A stretch of DNA of 64,000 nt from Pedobacter cryoconitis (GTDB lineage Bacteria; Bacteroidota; Bacteroidia; Sphingobacteriales; Sphingobacteriaceae). Under the pieces are notes generated by a model. That model worked only from the letters and a program-made list of their open reading frames with translations. It was not told the origin of the DNA and ran no database searches. Position 1 is the stretch's first letter; every line of letters starts with the position of its first letter. Shown here piece after piece: positions 1 through 8,050 of the stretch. A program made the translations under genes and the position numbers. The stretch spans positions 2,356,001-2,420,000 of the forward strand of contig NZ_CP014504.1 in the NCBI RefSeq assembly GCF_001590605.1, written 5' to 3'.

Positions 1-262
1 GATTAAATTTAACCGCCTCGTTCATCGGGCCAGACAGTTTGTTGCCGGATTGGTATCCTTTACTCACAACCTCACTAATAGCACCTAAAAAACCGGTTAT
101 TAAGCCAAATTTTTTACGTTGATCAATTTGTGATCTGACTGGTGGCTTACTGGTTTTTTTGGGTAAACTTCTCATTACATCCAACGTACGCCAGCTGGCA
201 CCGATTACTGTTCCTACTTTTCCTGAGAATCCACCAAGGATTCCTGTTCTGATCTTTCCCAT
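1..262 (-). CDS. DUF6266-like protein, N-terminal part (runs off the window)
   Basis: The reading frame starts at the ATG complementary to 260-262 and is still open at base 1, so only about 87 residues are visible. The protein opens with MGKIRTGILGGFSGKVGTVI, the glycine-rich opening I know from the DUF6266 family of Bacteroidota, followed by a basic stretch with a conserved Arg-Ser-Leu-Pro. Function of the family is unknown. The neighbouring gene on the same strand (518-1297) has a related opening, so the two may be divergent tandem copies; a block of 10-bp repeats lies between them. The family call rests on memory of the N-terminal motif only. Confidence 0.6.
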   Translation of the reverse strand, partial: MGKIRTGILGGFSGKVGTVIGASWRTLDVMRSLPKKTSKPPVRSQIDQRKKFGLITGFLGAISEVVSKGYQSGNKLSGPMNEAVKFN

Positions 263-370
263 TTTCTTTAATTTTAAACAATGAATTATTCTATTAATTC
301 AAGTCAATAGCATGCCGGCCGCTTAAACTCGTTAAACGAAAGTATATCAATAAATTAGCTAAAAAATAAA

Positions 371-430
371 TTGACCGCAATAGTCCGTTATTGTCCGCAC
401 TTGACCGCGTTTGACCGCAATTGTCCAACA
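371..430. repeat. Array of six degenerate 10-bp units (TTGaCCGCaa type)
   Basis: Six consecutive 10-base units fill 371-430: TTGACCGCAA, TAGTCCGTTA, TTGTCCGCAC, TTGACCGCGT, TTGACCGCAA, TTGTCCAACA. The register is exact with no spacer. A second array of the same unit lies at 1360-1409, on the other side of the 518-1297 gene, and a single copy lies at 7194-7203. I know of no named element with this structure. Confidence 0.75.
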
Positions 431-470
431 CTGAAAAAGCTTTATTTATTAAAAACAGGGTTAAAACAAG

Positions 471-498
471 AAAGGCCCTCCAATTAAGGAGAGCCTTT
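471..498 (-). terminator. Terminator of the 518-1297 gene
   Basis: An inverted repeat with arms AAAGGCCCTCC and GGAGAGCCTTT and a 6-nt loop lies just past the stop codon of the minus-strand gene. On the minus strand it is followed by a T-rich stretch. Confidence 0.6.
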
Positions 499-517
499 GA
501 TAATAGCTGCTGCAAAA

Positions 518-1297
518 TTAACCGAAGTTCAAACCTGGCATTTCCATCCATGAATGATTATCCTGATTGGTAAAAGTGCCGGGACTTAAGATTGCATCAC
601 ATATGACAGCGGGATTAAATGATTTACTATTCAACAAGGTAATACCATTATAGAAACTCAAAAAAAGTACAGCGATGCTTAGACAACCGTCTGGAATTTT
701 AAAAGAAAAATCAATCAGATTTATTAATTCTTCGTTTTTTTTAAGGGTAATGCTATACTTTTCCGGACTAAGAATTCTTTTACCATCTTTCAGCCGGATT
801 AATCCGACTACGAATGTTAGTTTGCATTGAGTTGCATACTTTGGAAAACGCAATTTTGGCGCGTTACCTGACTCATCATAAACAATCTTCATAATTCCCT
901 GATTGAGTTCGATTTTCGGTTTTAAATTCAAAATCTTTTTTACAGGAGATTTAATATTAAATTCAAAACCAGCCAAATTACCAAAACTGTTTCGCTTAAA
1001 AAGGTATCCCGTTTTTGTGGGATTCTCACATGCTGTAAGGACTGTAGTCAGCGCACTGGTGAATCGAAAAACATAACTTGTTTCGTTCATTCCACCGTTG
1101 GTATTATGAAATATGCCTCTAATATGTTTTCCAAGCATGCTACTTTTACCAAAATTCTCTGATGCCTTTTTGGTTTCCACTGATTGTTTCATTGTACCTG
1201 GCACAGGTCTTTTTGAAACAACCTGTACCCCATCTACTACTTTAAAAATGAAATCGCCCAGGATTCCCTTTAAAAATTTACCGTCGAAAATTGCCAT
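518..1297 (-). CDS. DUF6266-related hypothetical protein
   Basis: A 259-residue cytoplasmic protein without signal peptide or membrane segment. I place the start at MAIFDGKFLKGILG, seven codons inside the longest possible frame (1318), because this resembles the start of the gene at the window edge (glycine-rich ILGxF motif). After about residue 20 comes a KVVDGVQVVSKRPVPGT stretch typical of DUF6266-like proteins, then a basic helix and a beta-rich body with many Lys and Asn. No catalytic motif is visible. Flanked on both sides by arrays of the same 10-bp repeat (371-430 and 1360-1409), which suggests that gene plus repeats form a unit. Function unknown; the family link is weaker than for the edge gene. 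Confidence 0.6.
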   Translation of the reverse strand: MAIFDGKFLKGILGDFIFKVVDGVQVVSKRPVPGTMKQSVETKKASENFGKSSMLGKHIRGIFHNTNGGMNETSYVFRFTSALTTVLTACENPTKTGYLFKRNSFGNLAGFEFNIKSPVKKILNLKPKIELNQGIMKIVYDESGNAPKLRFPKYATQCKLTFVVGLIRLKDGKRILSPEKYSITLKKNEELINLIDFSFKIPDGCLSIAVLFLSFYNGITLLNSKSFNPAVICDAILSPGTFTNQDNHSWMEMPGLNFG

Positions 1298-1359
1298 AAA
1301 TATTTTCTTTTTTATCAATGTAAAGCATTTGTGCTAAAGCGTATCATCCTGAGCAGGCA

Positions 1360-1409
1360 ATGTCCATAATTGTCCGCGGCTGTCTGCAATTGTCCGTAGT
1401 TGTCCATGT
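1360..1409. repeat. Second 10-bp repeat array (TTGTCCGCAA type)
   Basis: Five units in strict 10-base register: ATGTCCATAA, TTGTCCGCGG, CTGTCTGCAA, TTGTCCGTAG, TTGTCCATGT. They have the same consensus and period as 371-430 and the same strand orientation. Confidence 0.75.
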
Positions 1410-1601
1410 TCTGGTCAAAGGAAAGATTATAAGGTTCATCAGTCTTCAACTAGTTATGCTTTGTTTGTGCCTGAGTGGTGGTCGGTGTAAGACCAAGCTT
1501 TAAACAGCCTTTAACCATAGGTACTCCAAGTCTTTTCAACTAGTTGTTTTTACTTGGACTTGCCATGCTCTCACGTTACTTTAGCATTGCTCTTACCCTA
1601 A

Positions 1602-1645
1602 CGAGTACTCGGACAGTACTCAGGCAGTACCCGACGGATACTCAT
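1602..1645. repeat. Four 11-bp units (GCAGTACTCGG type)
   Basis: Units CGAGTACTCGG, ACAGTACTCAG, GCAGTACCCGA and CGGATACTCAT follow one another without spacer. Each centres on a near-palindromic AGTACT. The period is about one helical turn, as in the other arrays, but the sequence is different. Confidence 0.65.
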
Positions 1646-1935
1646 GTAAATTAGAAGGCTTAACTCTTTCCAAATGATGTGCATCGCTCAATTTCTTCCA
1701 GGTCTTTTTTACTACACAGATTCAATCCCTCAAACTTACAAAGCCTATAAACTCTGTAAATGCGTAGCAGGATATTACGCGGCAAAAACTAGCAAAGCCA
1801 TCGAAAGTTATTACGTTTGAAGAAAAACCTGATTTTACCTTCATAAGGATATGGCTTTGGCTTCGAAAATTCTGCTTTTGAACTAAGAATTGATAATAAT
1901 AGTGCCTATAAAAACTCGTATAGACTTTATAAAAA

Positions 1936-2391
1936 ATGATAAAAACAAAATATTTATTCTTGTATTTGATAATTTCTACGCTTATCTCTTGTATAAGTAA
2001 AGACAATAAAAAGATCAACAAAGTAGATTCAGAGAGATTAGTTACTGTTTCTTTAAATTACATCCTAAAAAACAAAAAACTTGCGAAAGAATTTTACGAC
2101 GAGCCAATTCAGATTATAAAATCAAATAAATTGCCGATTAATTCTATAATAGTTGTGAACGATAAAGTTTGTGTTCTGTTACCGGAAAACACCAATATTA
2201 ATAAAATATTGAAAACAATGGACTTATTTAAGCCTAAACCTATAGTTGAAATAACTGGCTTTAGATTTGAAGGAAATTTAATTAAACTTGATCTTATATT
2301 CAGAACAATTGGGCGAAGTTTTAAGCTAGGAGTTAATGCCCAGGAAAATACAAATTACCAAGTTATAAACTTAATTGATTCAGATATATAA
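1936..2391 (+). CDS. Hypothetical lipoprotein
   Basis: A 151-residue protein with a short hydrophobic signal and a lipobox LISC (Cys about residue 19), so it should be lipidated and anchored in a membrane facing the periplasm or cell surface. The mature part is Lys/Asn/Ile rich with no domain I recognise. Its AT-rich codon use is typical of accessory genes here. It stands alone, with a strong hairpin terminator 30 bases after the stop, so it is probably monocistronic. Function unknown. Confidence 0.75.
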   Translation: MIKTKYLFLYLIISTLISCISKDNKKINKVDSERLVTVSLNYILKNKKLAKEFYDEPIQIIKSNKLPINSIIVVNDKVCVLLPENTNINKILKTMDLFKPKPIVEITGFRFEGNLIKLDLIFRTIGRSFKLGVNAQENTNYQVINLIDSDI

Positions 2392-2421
2392 ATCAGAATT
2401 TGGGCGATATCCAATAAACTA

Positions 2422-2464
2422 TATAAACGGAATCTATGATTAGCCTGGATTCCGTTTATATTTT
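2422..2464 (+). terminator. Terminator after the 1936-2391 lipoprotein gene
   Basis: A perfect 13-bp stem (TATAAACGGAATC at 2422-2434, complement at 2448-2460) with a 13-nt loop is followed directly by TTTT. Confidence 0.8.
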
Positions 2465-2573
2465 AGAATTAGAGATTAACTGTCTGGTAATCAATTAACA
2501 TAACCTTTATTTAAAAGCAAAACATCGATGGTCAAATATTAAATTAGACTTTCTCGTTCCGAATTCAAATAAT

Positions 2574-2760
2574 CTAGTTGCTTATCTTCAAAAACTTGTC
2601 CAAGTGCTTCGACACCAGCTCCAATTTATAATCCATTTCATGCTCGGTTATTGGAATAAACCAATAGCAGCTTATTCTTTTTCCATTAAATTCAAAAACC
2701 TCCGGCTCTTCCCCAGCCAAATAAGGAAACGAAATAAAACCATGATTACACTTTGAATTT
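2574..2760 (-). pseudogene. C-terminal fragment resembling a suppressor-of-fused (SUFU) domain protein
   Basis: An open stretch of about 60 codons on the minus strand ends in a TAG at 2574-2576. It has no start codon; an in-frame TAA lies just upstream. The text YLAGEEPEVFEF followed by CYWFIPITEHEMDYKLE resembles the end of bacterial SUFU-domain proteins, where a tryptophan or leucine-rich strand precedes PITxxExDYKLExG. The N-terminal two thirds are absent. I read it as a remnant. The family call is tentative. Confidence 0.35.
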
Positions 2761-2768
2761 TCCGTTTT

Positions 2769-2990
2769 TTATACTGATTTTTCTGTTTTGAAAAACTTTC
2801 TTATGTAAATTCTTTTCAGGAACGGACGCGTCACAAACACTAGAATCAAGGAGATAAAAAGCCCAGAAATAGTAGAGATCTTACCCGTTCTTACCGTCAT
2901 GTCTATAGATTTGCCGCAGTGAATCTGTTTCGCCAAAGAGATGGTGCTTTCCTGATAATCTTGAAATTGTTGAGAATCCGTGTATATATG
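2769..2990 (-). pseudogene. C-terminal membrane fragment, possibly of a PepSY-type transmembrane protein
   Basis: About 73 open codons on the minus strand, bounded upstream by an in-frame stop and ending in TAA at 2769-2771. The end carries one hydrophobic helix (ISGLFISLILVFV) followed by a basic tail. The SLAKQIHCG stretch before it recalls the IHxG segment ahead of the last helix in PepSY-associated membrane proteins. It is next to the SUFU-like remnant and on the same strand, so both may be debris of one lost segment. Confidence 0.3.
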
Positions 2991-3126
2991 CCTTTAAAGT
3001 TAGTCGCGGTCAATATGTAATATGTTTCTTAAAGTTGACTAGGAGAACCTTCTTTTGCATTAATTCCGAAATTAAGAAATAAATAGCTAAATTGTAGTTA
3101 TAAATTAACCTCAAAAAAGAAAAACA

Positions 3127-3258
3127 ATGGGAATTAAACCAGGACCAAAAAAAATTGCTGAATCCACAGGAAAACCAGACAAGCGTCAACGAGACAATAA
3201 AGAAACTCCGGGCAATACACCTTCACTAAAACCACACAAACATACAAAAGGAAAATAA
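3127..3258 (+). CDS. Small basic protein of 43 residues
   Basis: Begins MGIKPGPKKIAESTGKPD and is rich in Lys, Pro, Gly and Asn with no hydrophobic core, so it is likely disordered. An A-rich Bacteroidota-type leader with AAAAAAGAAAAAC precedes the ATG and a 9-bp hairpin (3274-3304) follows the stop, so it appears to be a stand-alone gene. Highly charged small proteins of this kind are often nucleic-acid associated or stress-related, but nothing here shows a function. Confidence 0.55.
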   Translation: MGIKPGPKKIAESTGKPDKRQRDNKETPGNTPSLKPHKHTKGK

Positions 3259-3273
3259 TTACAAATAATCACC

Positions 3274-3304
3274 AGAAGACACTAGTAAATGGCTTGTGTC
3301 TTCT
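3274..3304 (+). terminator. Hairpin after the 43-residue gene
   Basis: AGAAGACAC (3274-3282) pairs with GTGTCTTCT (3296-3304) around a 13-nt loop. No U-tract follows, so termination strength is uncertain. Confidence 0.45.
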
Positions 3305-3483
3305 GAGGGTTCTAGTGAATTTAAGCACCTTACAGCTAAAAATTATATCGTTCTGCCAGATATAATGAAATCCTTTTCGTTTTCTAAAAATCTTTTTATT
3401 GAAATAAAATTATGCGTTTTCAATTTTAGAAAACTAGATCCGTCTCAAAAAACGAAATTTTAACCTCTCTAATTTATATATAA

Positions 3484-4821
3484 ATGAAATTTAAATTAAC
3501 AATGTTAGGGCTATTTATCGTTATTAACGGTTACGCCCAAGATTTCGCCATTGGTGCTATTGAAACCGATGCAGCAACATATAATCGGATAGGCCAGGCT
3601 CCGATGCCTGTAGGAAGTAATATCCCGGCTTCGGTAGATCTAAGTCCAAGGATGCCACCGGTGGGCGACCAAAACATTCAATTTAGCTGCGTGGCTTGGG
3701 CAACTAGCTATGCTGCATATGGTTATGCAAATAACCAATCAACTAACTGTAATTACTTTGATGCAAATGGTGCCCAAAATGGTGATTGTTTATTTTCTCC
3801 TTCGTTTATATATAACCAGATTAATGGGGGGCAAAATAGAGGGACAAGATATGAAGATGCATTCAGTGTTATGAAGAATCAGGGAAATGCGACTTTAAAT
3901 TCAATGCCATATATACCAAATAATTGGCAAACTCAACCTAACTTTCAAACTCGTCAGATTGCTGCTAACTTTAAGATAGATTCCTACTGGCAATTGGGCG
4001 TGACTGGAGGGGATATGTTTTTAGAAACAAAAGCCTACCTGGCTCAGGGAGTACCCGTAGTGGTTTCCGCAAAAGTTGATGACTACTTTAAACCAAGATC
4101 TTACTACCCAAATCCTTATGTATGGTCGAACTGGAGTGGGCAAGTCAACGATATGAGCCATGCTATAGTAATTGTTGGTTATGATGACCATACTGCCAGA
4201 TTCAAGTTTATTAATTCTTGGGGTACAAGATGGGGAACTCAAGGGTACGGCTACATCAGCTATGATATGTATAGAGGGGGGGCAGTATCACAGGCCTGGA
4301 TTATCAAAACAAAGAATAGTTCTATCAATTCACCTGTTGTTCTCGCGAGAGAATCCAAGAATATCAATCAGGAAGATGTAAATGCTGGTCTGAATTTCAC
4401 CATTAATTATCCCAGCTTTTTTATATTTCCTACAATGCCAACTCCTCAGCAATATAACTCTGCCTTAATGACTTTTACAGGGTTTGCATCCATTCCTGTA
4501 GGATTAGGGAGCAATTCTCAGGTAGTGATCTATTTCTATTTTAATAATAATGGAAGTAAAGGTAATTTTGTAGGTTCGATTAATCCAGCTACAAGAACTT
4601 TAAAAGGACAGGCAGTAATCAATACAATGGTGACACCTTTATATCCAAATACTAATTTCACTAGTCCAATTACCCTAAGTATTGCATATAGTGATTTGGG
4701 AGTTCAGAAAGGTTATCCTTTTGTAGCAATCACAACTAGCCTTATTGCAGAGCCCGTGCTATTGATTGATAATTTCCCTGTTAGAATTGGCAGATTGCTA
4801 CCCTTCACAGTTTCTCTATAA
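3484..4821 (+). CDS. Secreted papain-like (C1) cysteine peptidase
   Basis: 445 residues with a cleavable signal peptide (about residues 1-19, ending NGYAQ). The catalytic set of clan CA C1 peptidases is visible: an oxyanion Gln in PPVGDQNIQFSC, nucleophile Cys69 (CVAWATSYA), His226 in MSHAIVIVGYDD and Asn244 in INSWGTRWG followed by GYGYISYDM. Typical papain propeptide segments are absent, as in many bacterial C1 enzymes that begin directly with 'LPxxVDLS'. After about residue 270 comes a beta-rich C-terminal part of roughly 175 residues that may be a carbohydrate- or surface-binding domain. Single gene with its own terminator. Probably exported to the periplasm or cell surface and cleaves proteins; substrate unknown. 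Confidence 0.85.
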   Translation: MKFKLTMLGLFIVINGYAQDFAIGAIETDAATYNRIGQAPMPVGSNIPASVDLSPRMPPVGDQNIQFSCVAWATSYAAYGYANNQSTNCNYFDANGAQNGDCLFSPSFIYNQINGGQNRGTRYEDAFSVMKNQGNATLNSMPYIPNNWQTQPNFQTRQIAANFKIDSYWQLGVTGGDMFLETKAYLAQGVPVVVSAKVDDYFKPRSYYPNPYVWSNWSGQVNDMSHAIVIVGYDDHTARFKFINSWGTRWGTQGYGYISYDMYRGGAVSQAWIIKTKNSSINSPVVLARESKNINQEDVNAGLNFTINYPSFFIFPTMPTPQQYNSALMTFTGFASIPVGLGSNSQVVIYFYFNNNGSKGNFVGSINPATRTLKGQAVINTMVTPLYPNTNFTSPITLSIAYSDLGVQKGYPFVAITTSLIAEPVLLIDNFPVRIGRLLPFTVSL

Positions 4822-5181
4822 TCTAATTAAATTCACGGCAAAGTAGATTATCCAACTAAGGATAAAGCAATATATCATGGAGCCTGGGATTTACTCAGGC
4901 TCCATTTTTTGTAGATCTTCGCCGAAGATAATTCCGATGATCTCAACAAATCATTGTAACCCCTCCTAAAAATAGAACTGTAAAAACGCGAAAATTCAAA
5001 ACTTTAAAACAGCAAGATTAGGCTAAACCGACCGGAGGCGTAATCAAAATTAACCTAAGTGAAGGATAAAAATACGGGTTTCCGGATTCACTGGATTTTC
5101 ACCGTGTGAAAACCTTGGTTGGTGTAAAAAATTAATTTTCAATCAACTTAACAACTATACTTGATTAAATCTGAATTAAGT
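4822..5181. other. Intergenic region, 360 bp
   Basis: Apart from the terminator at 4878-4910 I see nothing in it. No TTTG/TAnnTTTG promoter pair is obvious ahead of the lipoprotein gene at 5182. Confidence 0.5.
4878..4910 (+). terminator. Rho-independent terminator of the cysteine peptidase gene
   Basis: TGGAGCCTG (4878-4886) pairs with CAGGCTCCA (4896-4904), followed by six T. A textbook stem, loop and U-tract. Confidence 0.9.
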
Positions 5182-6627
5182 ATGAAAAAACTATACGTAT
5201 TGAAACATCTATTTTTAGTTGTTTCTCTAATGCTCTTTTTGCACTCATGTAAGAAAGACAATGTCAATGTAGTTGTCAAAGACCAACCTTCTACGCAATC
5301 TCTTGTAAATATTGTTAAGTCATCTCTTGAAAAACAGTCAGTAGCAGGAAGTCCAATGATAAGCAGTTTAAAATCTATCGGTCTGACACCAGACTGGTCT
5401 AATGTTAAGACCCGGATAAACAGTAAAAATAAAACTGTACTCGCTATCCCTCTTGAAAAAACTATTAGTTCATTTTCTGAGTTAAATGTTATTATAACTA
5501 ATGGAATTCCGAATGAAGTAATTAAAAAATATACTGTAGCGGAAGATAAAACAATATTGTTAGAATTTTATGCCTTAAATGGTAATCTATTAAAAACTGG
5601 AAGGTATAATCCTGCAACAAGAAAATTCTTGGAATCGAAATCTTTGCTTAACAAGGTAAGCCTATATGAAAATTTAAAAAGTGGGTTTAGAAGCAATGGC
5701 AATGTACTACTGTTACTATCAAATAATAATGTTAAAATGTCATCAAAAGACAGAGCTATTGCAGGTATCAATGAGCCTAAAAAGCCGACTGACACTCCAG
5801 ATCTTGGTATCCCTCTAGATGAAGTAGATATAGTTACAGAAGGCCCTAAAAAACCGGACGTTCCTGATCCACTAGGTCCACCTTCACCAGATCCAAATAC
5901 TGTAGATTCCTGGCCAATTGAGCCTATAAATGAAGCAGGTGGAGCTAGTGAGACTACTGACCCTGCTAATAGTTTTGTAGACAAAATTGACGATACAAAA
6001 TTAAAGGATTGTTTTAAAAAAGTAGTGGAAAATATAAAAACTATAGATAAAGCTTGCTTTCCAAATATGGTTAAAGTTTTCGCTGGTACAACTCCAGGCT
6101 ATAATTGGAAAATGCAAGATGGTTATAGCGGAGGCAATAATGGAGATACTAATTCTATTTATGATAAAACTTCGCAATCAGTGACCTCAACATTTGATTC
6201 TAATTTATTTAAAGGCGGTAGTGACTTAGCAATTGCTAAAACTATTCTTCATGAGTCTATTTATGCTTATTTAGTTGCTTATTTTGCCAAAGATGCATTG
6301 TCAGCAAATATTACTTATTCAGATCTTGTTACAAAATGGGAGACCTCTCATGACTTAAATGGGATCCAGCATGACGTAATAGTAAATCGCCTGATAGGTA
6401 GTGTAGCTAGTAATTTAATAAACTATGGAAAAAATCAAGGATATAATTTGCAAGATCAATTTTATTATGATTTATCTTGGGGTGGACTACAAAACACTTC
6501 AGCATTCAAAAATTTCAGTCCAGACGTACAGAAAAGAATTCTGAATGTAATTAAAATAGAACAAAGTGGAATAGACACCGATGGAAATCAAAGTAAACCG
6601 AAAGGAAATACATCTGGAGGCTGCTAA
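5182..6627 (+). CDS. Lipoprotein with a degenerate zinc-protease-like domain
   Basis: 481 residues from the ATG at 5182 (a TTG 21 bases upstream is less likely). Lipobox LHSC gives Cys at about residue 22. Residues about 195-255 are a Pro/Asp-rich linker. The C-terminal domain has two Cys (KDCFKKV and KACFPN) and the segment TILHESIYAYL, with His357, Glu358 and Tyr361. This matches the HExxH helix of metallopeptidase-like domains in Bacteroidota except that the second His is Tyr; QHD with His397 would be the downstream ligand. The missing ligand suggests it is inactive or binds metal differently. The next lipoprotein gene starts 10 bases after the stop, so the two are co-transcribed. Function unknown. 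Confidence 0.7.
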   Translation: MKKLYVLKHLFLVVSLMLFLHSCKKDNVNVVVKDQPSTQSLVNIVKSSLEKQSVAGSPMISSLKSIGLTPDWSNVKTRINSKNKTVLAIPLEKTISSFSELNVIITNGIPNEVIKKYTVAEDKTILLEFYALNGNLLKTGRYNPATRKFLESKSLLNKVSLYENLKSGFRSNGNVLLLLSNNNVKMSSKDRAIAGINEPKKPTDTPDLGIPLDEVDIVTEGPKKPDVPDPLGPPSPDPNTVDSWPIEPINEAGGASETTDPANSFVDKIDDTKLKDCFKKVVENIKTIDKACFPNMVKVFAGTTPGYNWKMQDGYSGGNNGDTNSIYDKTSQSVTSTFDSNLFKGGSDLAIAKTILHESIYAYLVAYFAKDALSANITYSDLVTKWETSHDLNGIQHDVIVNRLIGSVASNLINYGKNQGYNLQDQFYYDLSWGGLQNTSAFKNFSPDVQKRILNVIKIEQSGIDTDGNQSKPKGNTSGGC

Positions 6628-6637
6628 ACAAATACTT

Positions 6638-7057
6638 ATGAATTATATAAAATTGATAAAAACAGCTACAATGCTTGCTTTTGTAGGGTTTAATATAAGT
6701 TGTTCAACAAACCAGGGTCTTGTAAAGAGAAAAGATGGCTCTTATAATTTGAATATAGTTAATTCAACCAAGGGTGCTGAACCACTTGTTATTGGTGTTA
6801 TTTACGAATATACAGCAAAAGAAATATTACCAGGAGCATTTGTAAAAGCTGATAAGTTACCGAGAATTGCGAATGATAAAGTAGGTAAATATGTATTTAA
6901 TATCAATCCTGGAAAGCATTCTTTTGAAGGATTTTGTGTTGGATATAAATCTACTTATACAAAACCTATTTTAATTAAAAAAGGAGATACAGTTAAGATT
7001 GATTTTTATCTTAAACAATATGATACCAGACTTGTAGAATCGCCAATACATAAATAG
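6638..7057 (+). CDS. Small lipoprotein with carboxypeptidase-regulatory-like fold
   Basis: 139 residues from ATG 6638; a longer frame begins inside the previous gene at 6581 but would place the signal sequence internally. The signal and lipobox NISC give a lipidated Cys. The mature part (IGVIYEYTAKEILPGAFV, then GKHSFEGFCVGYKS and a final KKGDTVKIDFYLK) has the rhythm of a CarboxypepD_reg-like beta-sandwich. It forms an operon with the preceding lipoprotein. Its C-terminus ESPIHK reappears at 8624-8650 as a decayed copy together with similar flanking DNA. Confidence 0.7.
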   Translation: MNYIKLIKTATMLAFVGFNISCSTNQGLVKRKDGSYNLNIVNSTKGAEPLVIGVIYEYTAKEILPGAFVKADKLPRIANDKVGKYVFNINPGKHSFEGFCVGYKSTYTKPILIKKGDTVKIDFYLKQYDTRLVESPIHK

Positions 7058-7382
7058 AGGCATAAATCCATGGAAATTATAGGAGGTTGAAATTGATAGC
7101 GCGAGGTTATAAAATGGACTTTTATGGCCTGAAAGCTATTATTGTTCAAATCATAATCAACCATTATATTGTGAAATGCAATGGTTGATTGAGTTGTCCG
7201 CAAACTCTTATCAAAGTGTCATTGTCGAGGTTTATCTATTTAGGCTAATTTCCTAACCCATTGTTTATCAGACTATTTCTGCCCAATACTAATGGAATAA
7301 CAGTCTTACAATCCATATAAATTTAATTTACAAATTAAATTTATATATTTTTAAAGTAGAAAATTATTTTAATAACACTGAA
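7058..7382. other. Gene-free region with two inverted repeats and one solo 10-bp repeat
   Basis: It contains an 11-bp stem AATCAACCATT (7155-7165) with its complement at 7180-7190, which is probably the terminator of the two-lipoprotein operon. One copy of TTGTCCGCAA, the unit of the arrays near 0.4 and 1.4 kb, lies at 7194-7203. A 14-bp perfect AT-only inverted repeat lies at 7315-7346. Confidence 0.6.
7315..7346. repeat. AT-only inverted repeat upstream of a lipoprotein gene
   Basis: ATATAAATTTAATT (7315-7328), a 4-nt loop, and its exact complement (7333-7346). It lies about 36 bases before the ATG at 7383 and could be an operator or a leader hairpin. Confidence 0.55.
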
Positions 7383-7946
7383 ATGAAAAAATATAGTTAC
7401 ATCTTATTCTTCTTAGCATTTTCAACTTGTTTCGCTATTTCTTGTAAGAAAGAGACCGAGATAGATCATAATTTACCAATATTTGAAAAGTTAGATGGCA
7501 ATTATAATATAATTAGTGCATTCTCTGACCGTCCATATGATATAAATATGGACGGTTCTTCCAGCACAGATATGCTTAGTGAAATTCCCAATTTAGAGCG
7601 AAGTGATATAAATATTGTTGTTAATAAACAAAACAGAATATTTAGTCTTTTATGGATAGAACAATATGAAAATGTAGAGATTAATCTAAGTAGTGCTAGA
7701 TTTTCATATAATAAACAAGGCGTTTCCAATTATTTTGATACAGATGAAGGTTTAAACTCAATTTTCTTAAAGAAGAACTTAAATCAAGACATAAGGTTTA
7801 ATTCTCCTAACTCAATTAATACTCAAGGGCCTAATGTTATCAAAATTGAAATCACAAAGAACATTATCACATCCACTGGGAAACAAACCATTCTGATAAA
7901 TGCAATTTATAAAAGAAATAAAGATTATAAAACAACCTATAAATAG
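7383..7946 (+). CDS. Hypothetical lipoprotein
   Basis: 187 residues with signal peptide and lipobox FAISC followed by Lys-Lys, a common Bacteroidota lipoprotein start. The mature protein is polar, with alternating beta-like segments and no Cys or catalytic motif that I recognise. The gene directly follows the 7315-7346 inverted repeat and ends about 100 bases before the decayed XRE regulator on the opposite strand. Function unknown; a surface or periplasmic location is inferred from the lipobox. Confidence 0.7.
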   Translation: MKKYSYILFFLAFSTCFAISCKKETEIDHNLPIFEKLDGNYNIISAFSDRPYDINMDGSSSTDMLSEIPNLERSDINIVVNKQNRIFSLLWIEQYENVEINLSSARFSYNKQGVSNYFDTDEGLNSIFLKKNLNQDIRFNSPNSINTQGPNVIKIEITKNIITSTGKQTILINAIYKRNKDYKTTYK

Positions 7947-8050
7947 TGACCTCCCTGAAATTTTAAGACAACATAAAACTGGAGAATGAGAAGCCTCACC
8001 AGCACCCTGTATTTGAATCAATAACTGGCAGCCATAAAAAAAAAGGCCAT

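Larger units (their letters stand above)
1298..1935. other. 638-bp gene-free region with three kinds of short repeats
   Basis: No convincing gene. It holds a 10-bp repeat array (1360-1409), an imperfect hairpin with CCAAGT/ACTTGG arms around a central CAACTAGTTG palindrome (1526-1557) whose TTCAACTAGTT core also occurs at 1445-1455, and an 11-bp array (1602-1645). A 48-codon frame at 1674-1820 lacks a ribosome binding site and recognisable similarity; I leave it unannotated. Confidence 0.6.

Noticed and set aside
371-1645. CRISPR array
   Set aside because: Units are 10-11 bp, degenerate and contiguous with no spacers, and no cas genes are present.
1674-1820. 48-codon reading frame on the plus strand
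   Set aside because: No ribosome binding site, no family similarity and atypical composition; lies in a repeat-rich non-coding region.
5568-5984. 138-codon antisense frame rich in Ser, Gly and Pro
   Set aside because: It mirrors the Pro/Asp-rich linker of the lipoprotein on the plus strand; low complexity explains the open frame.
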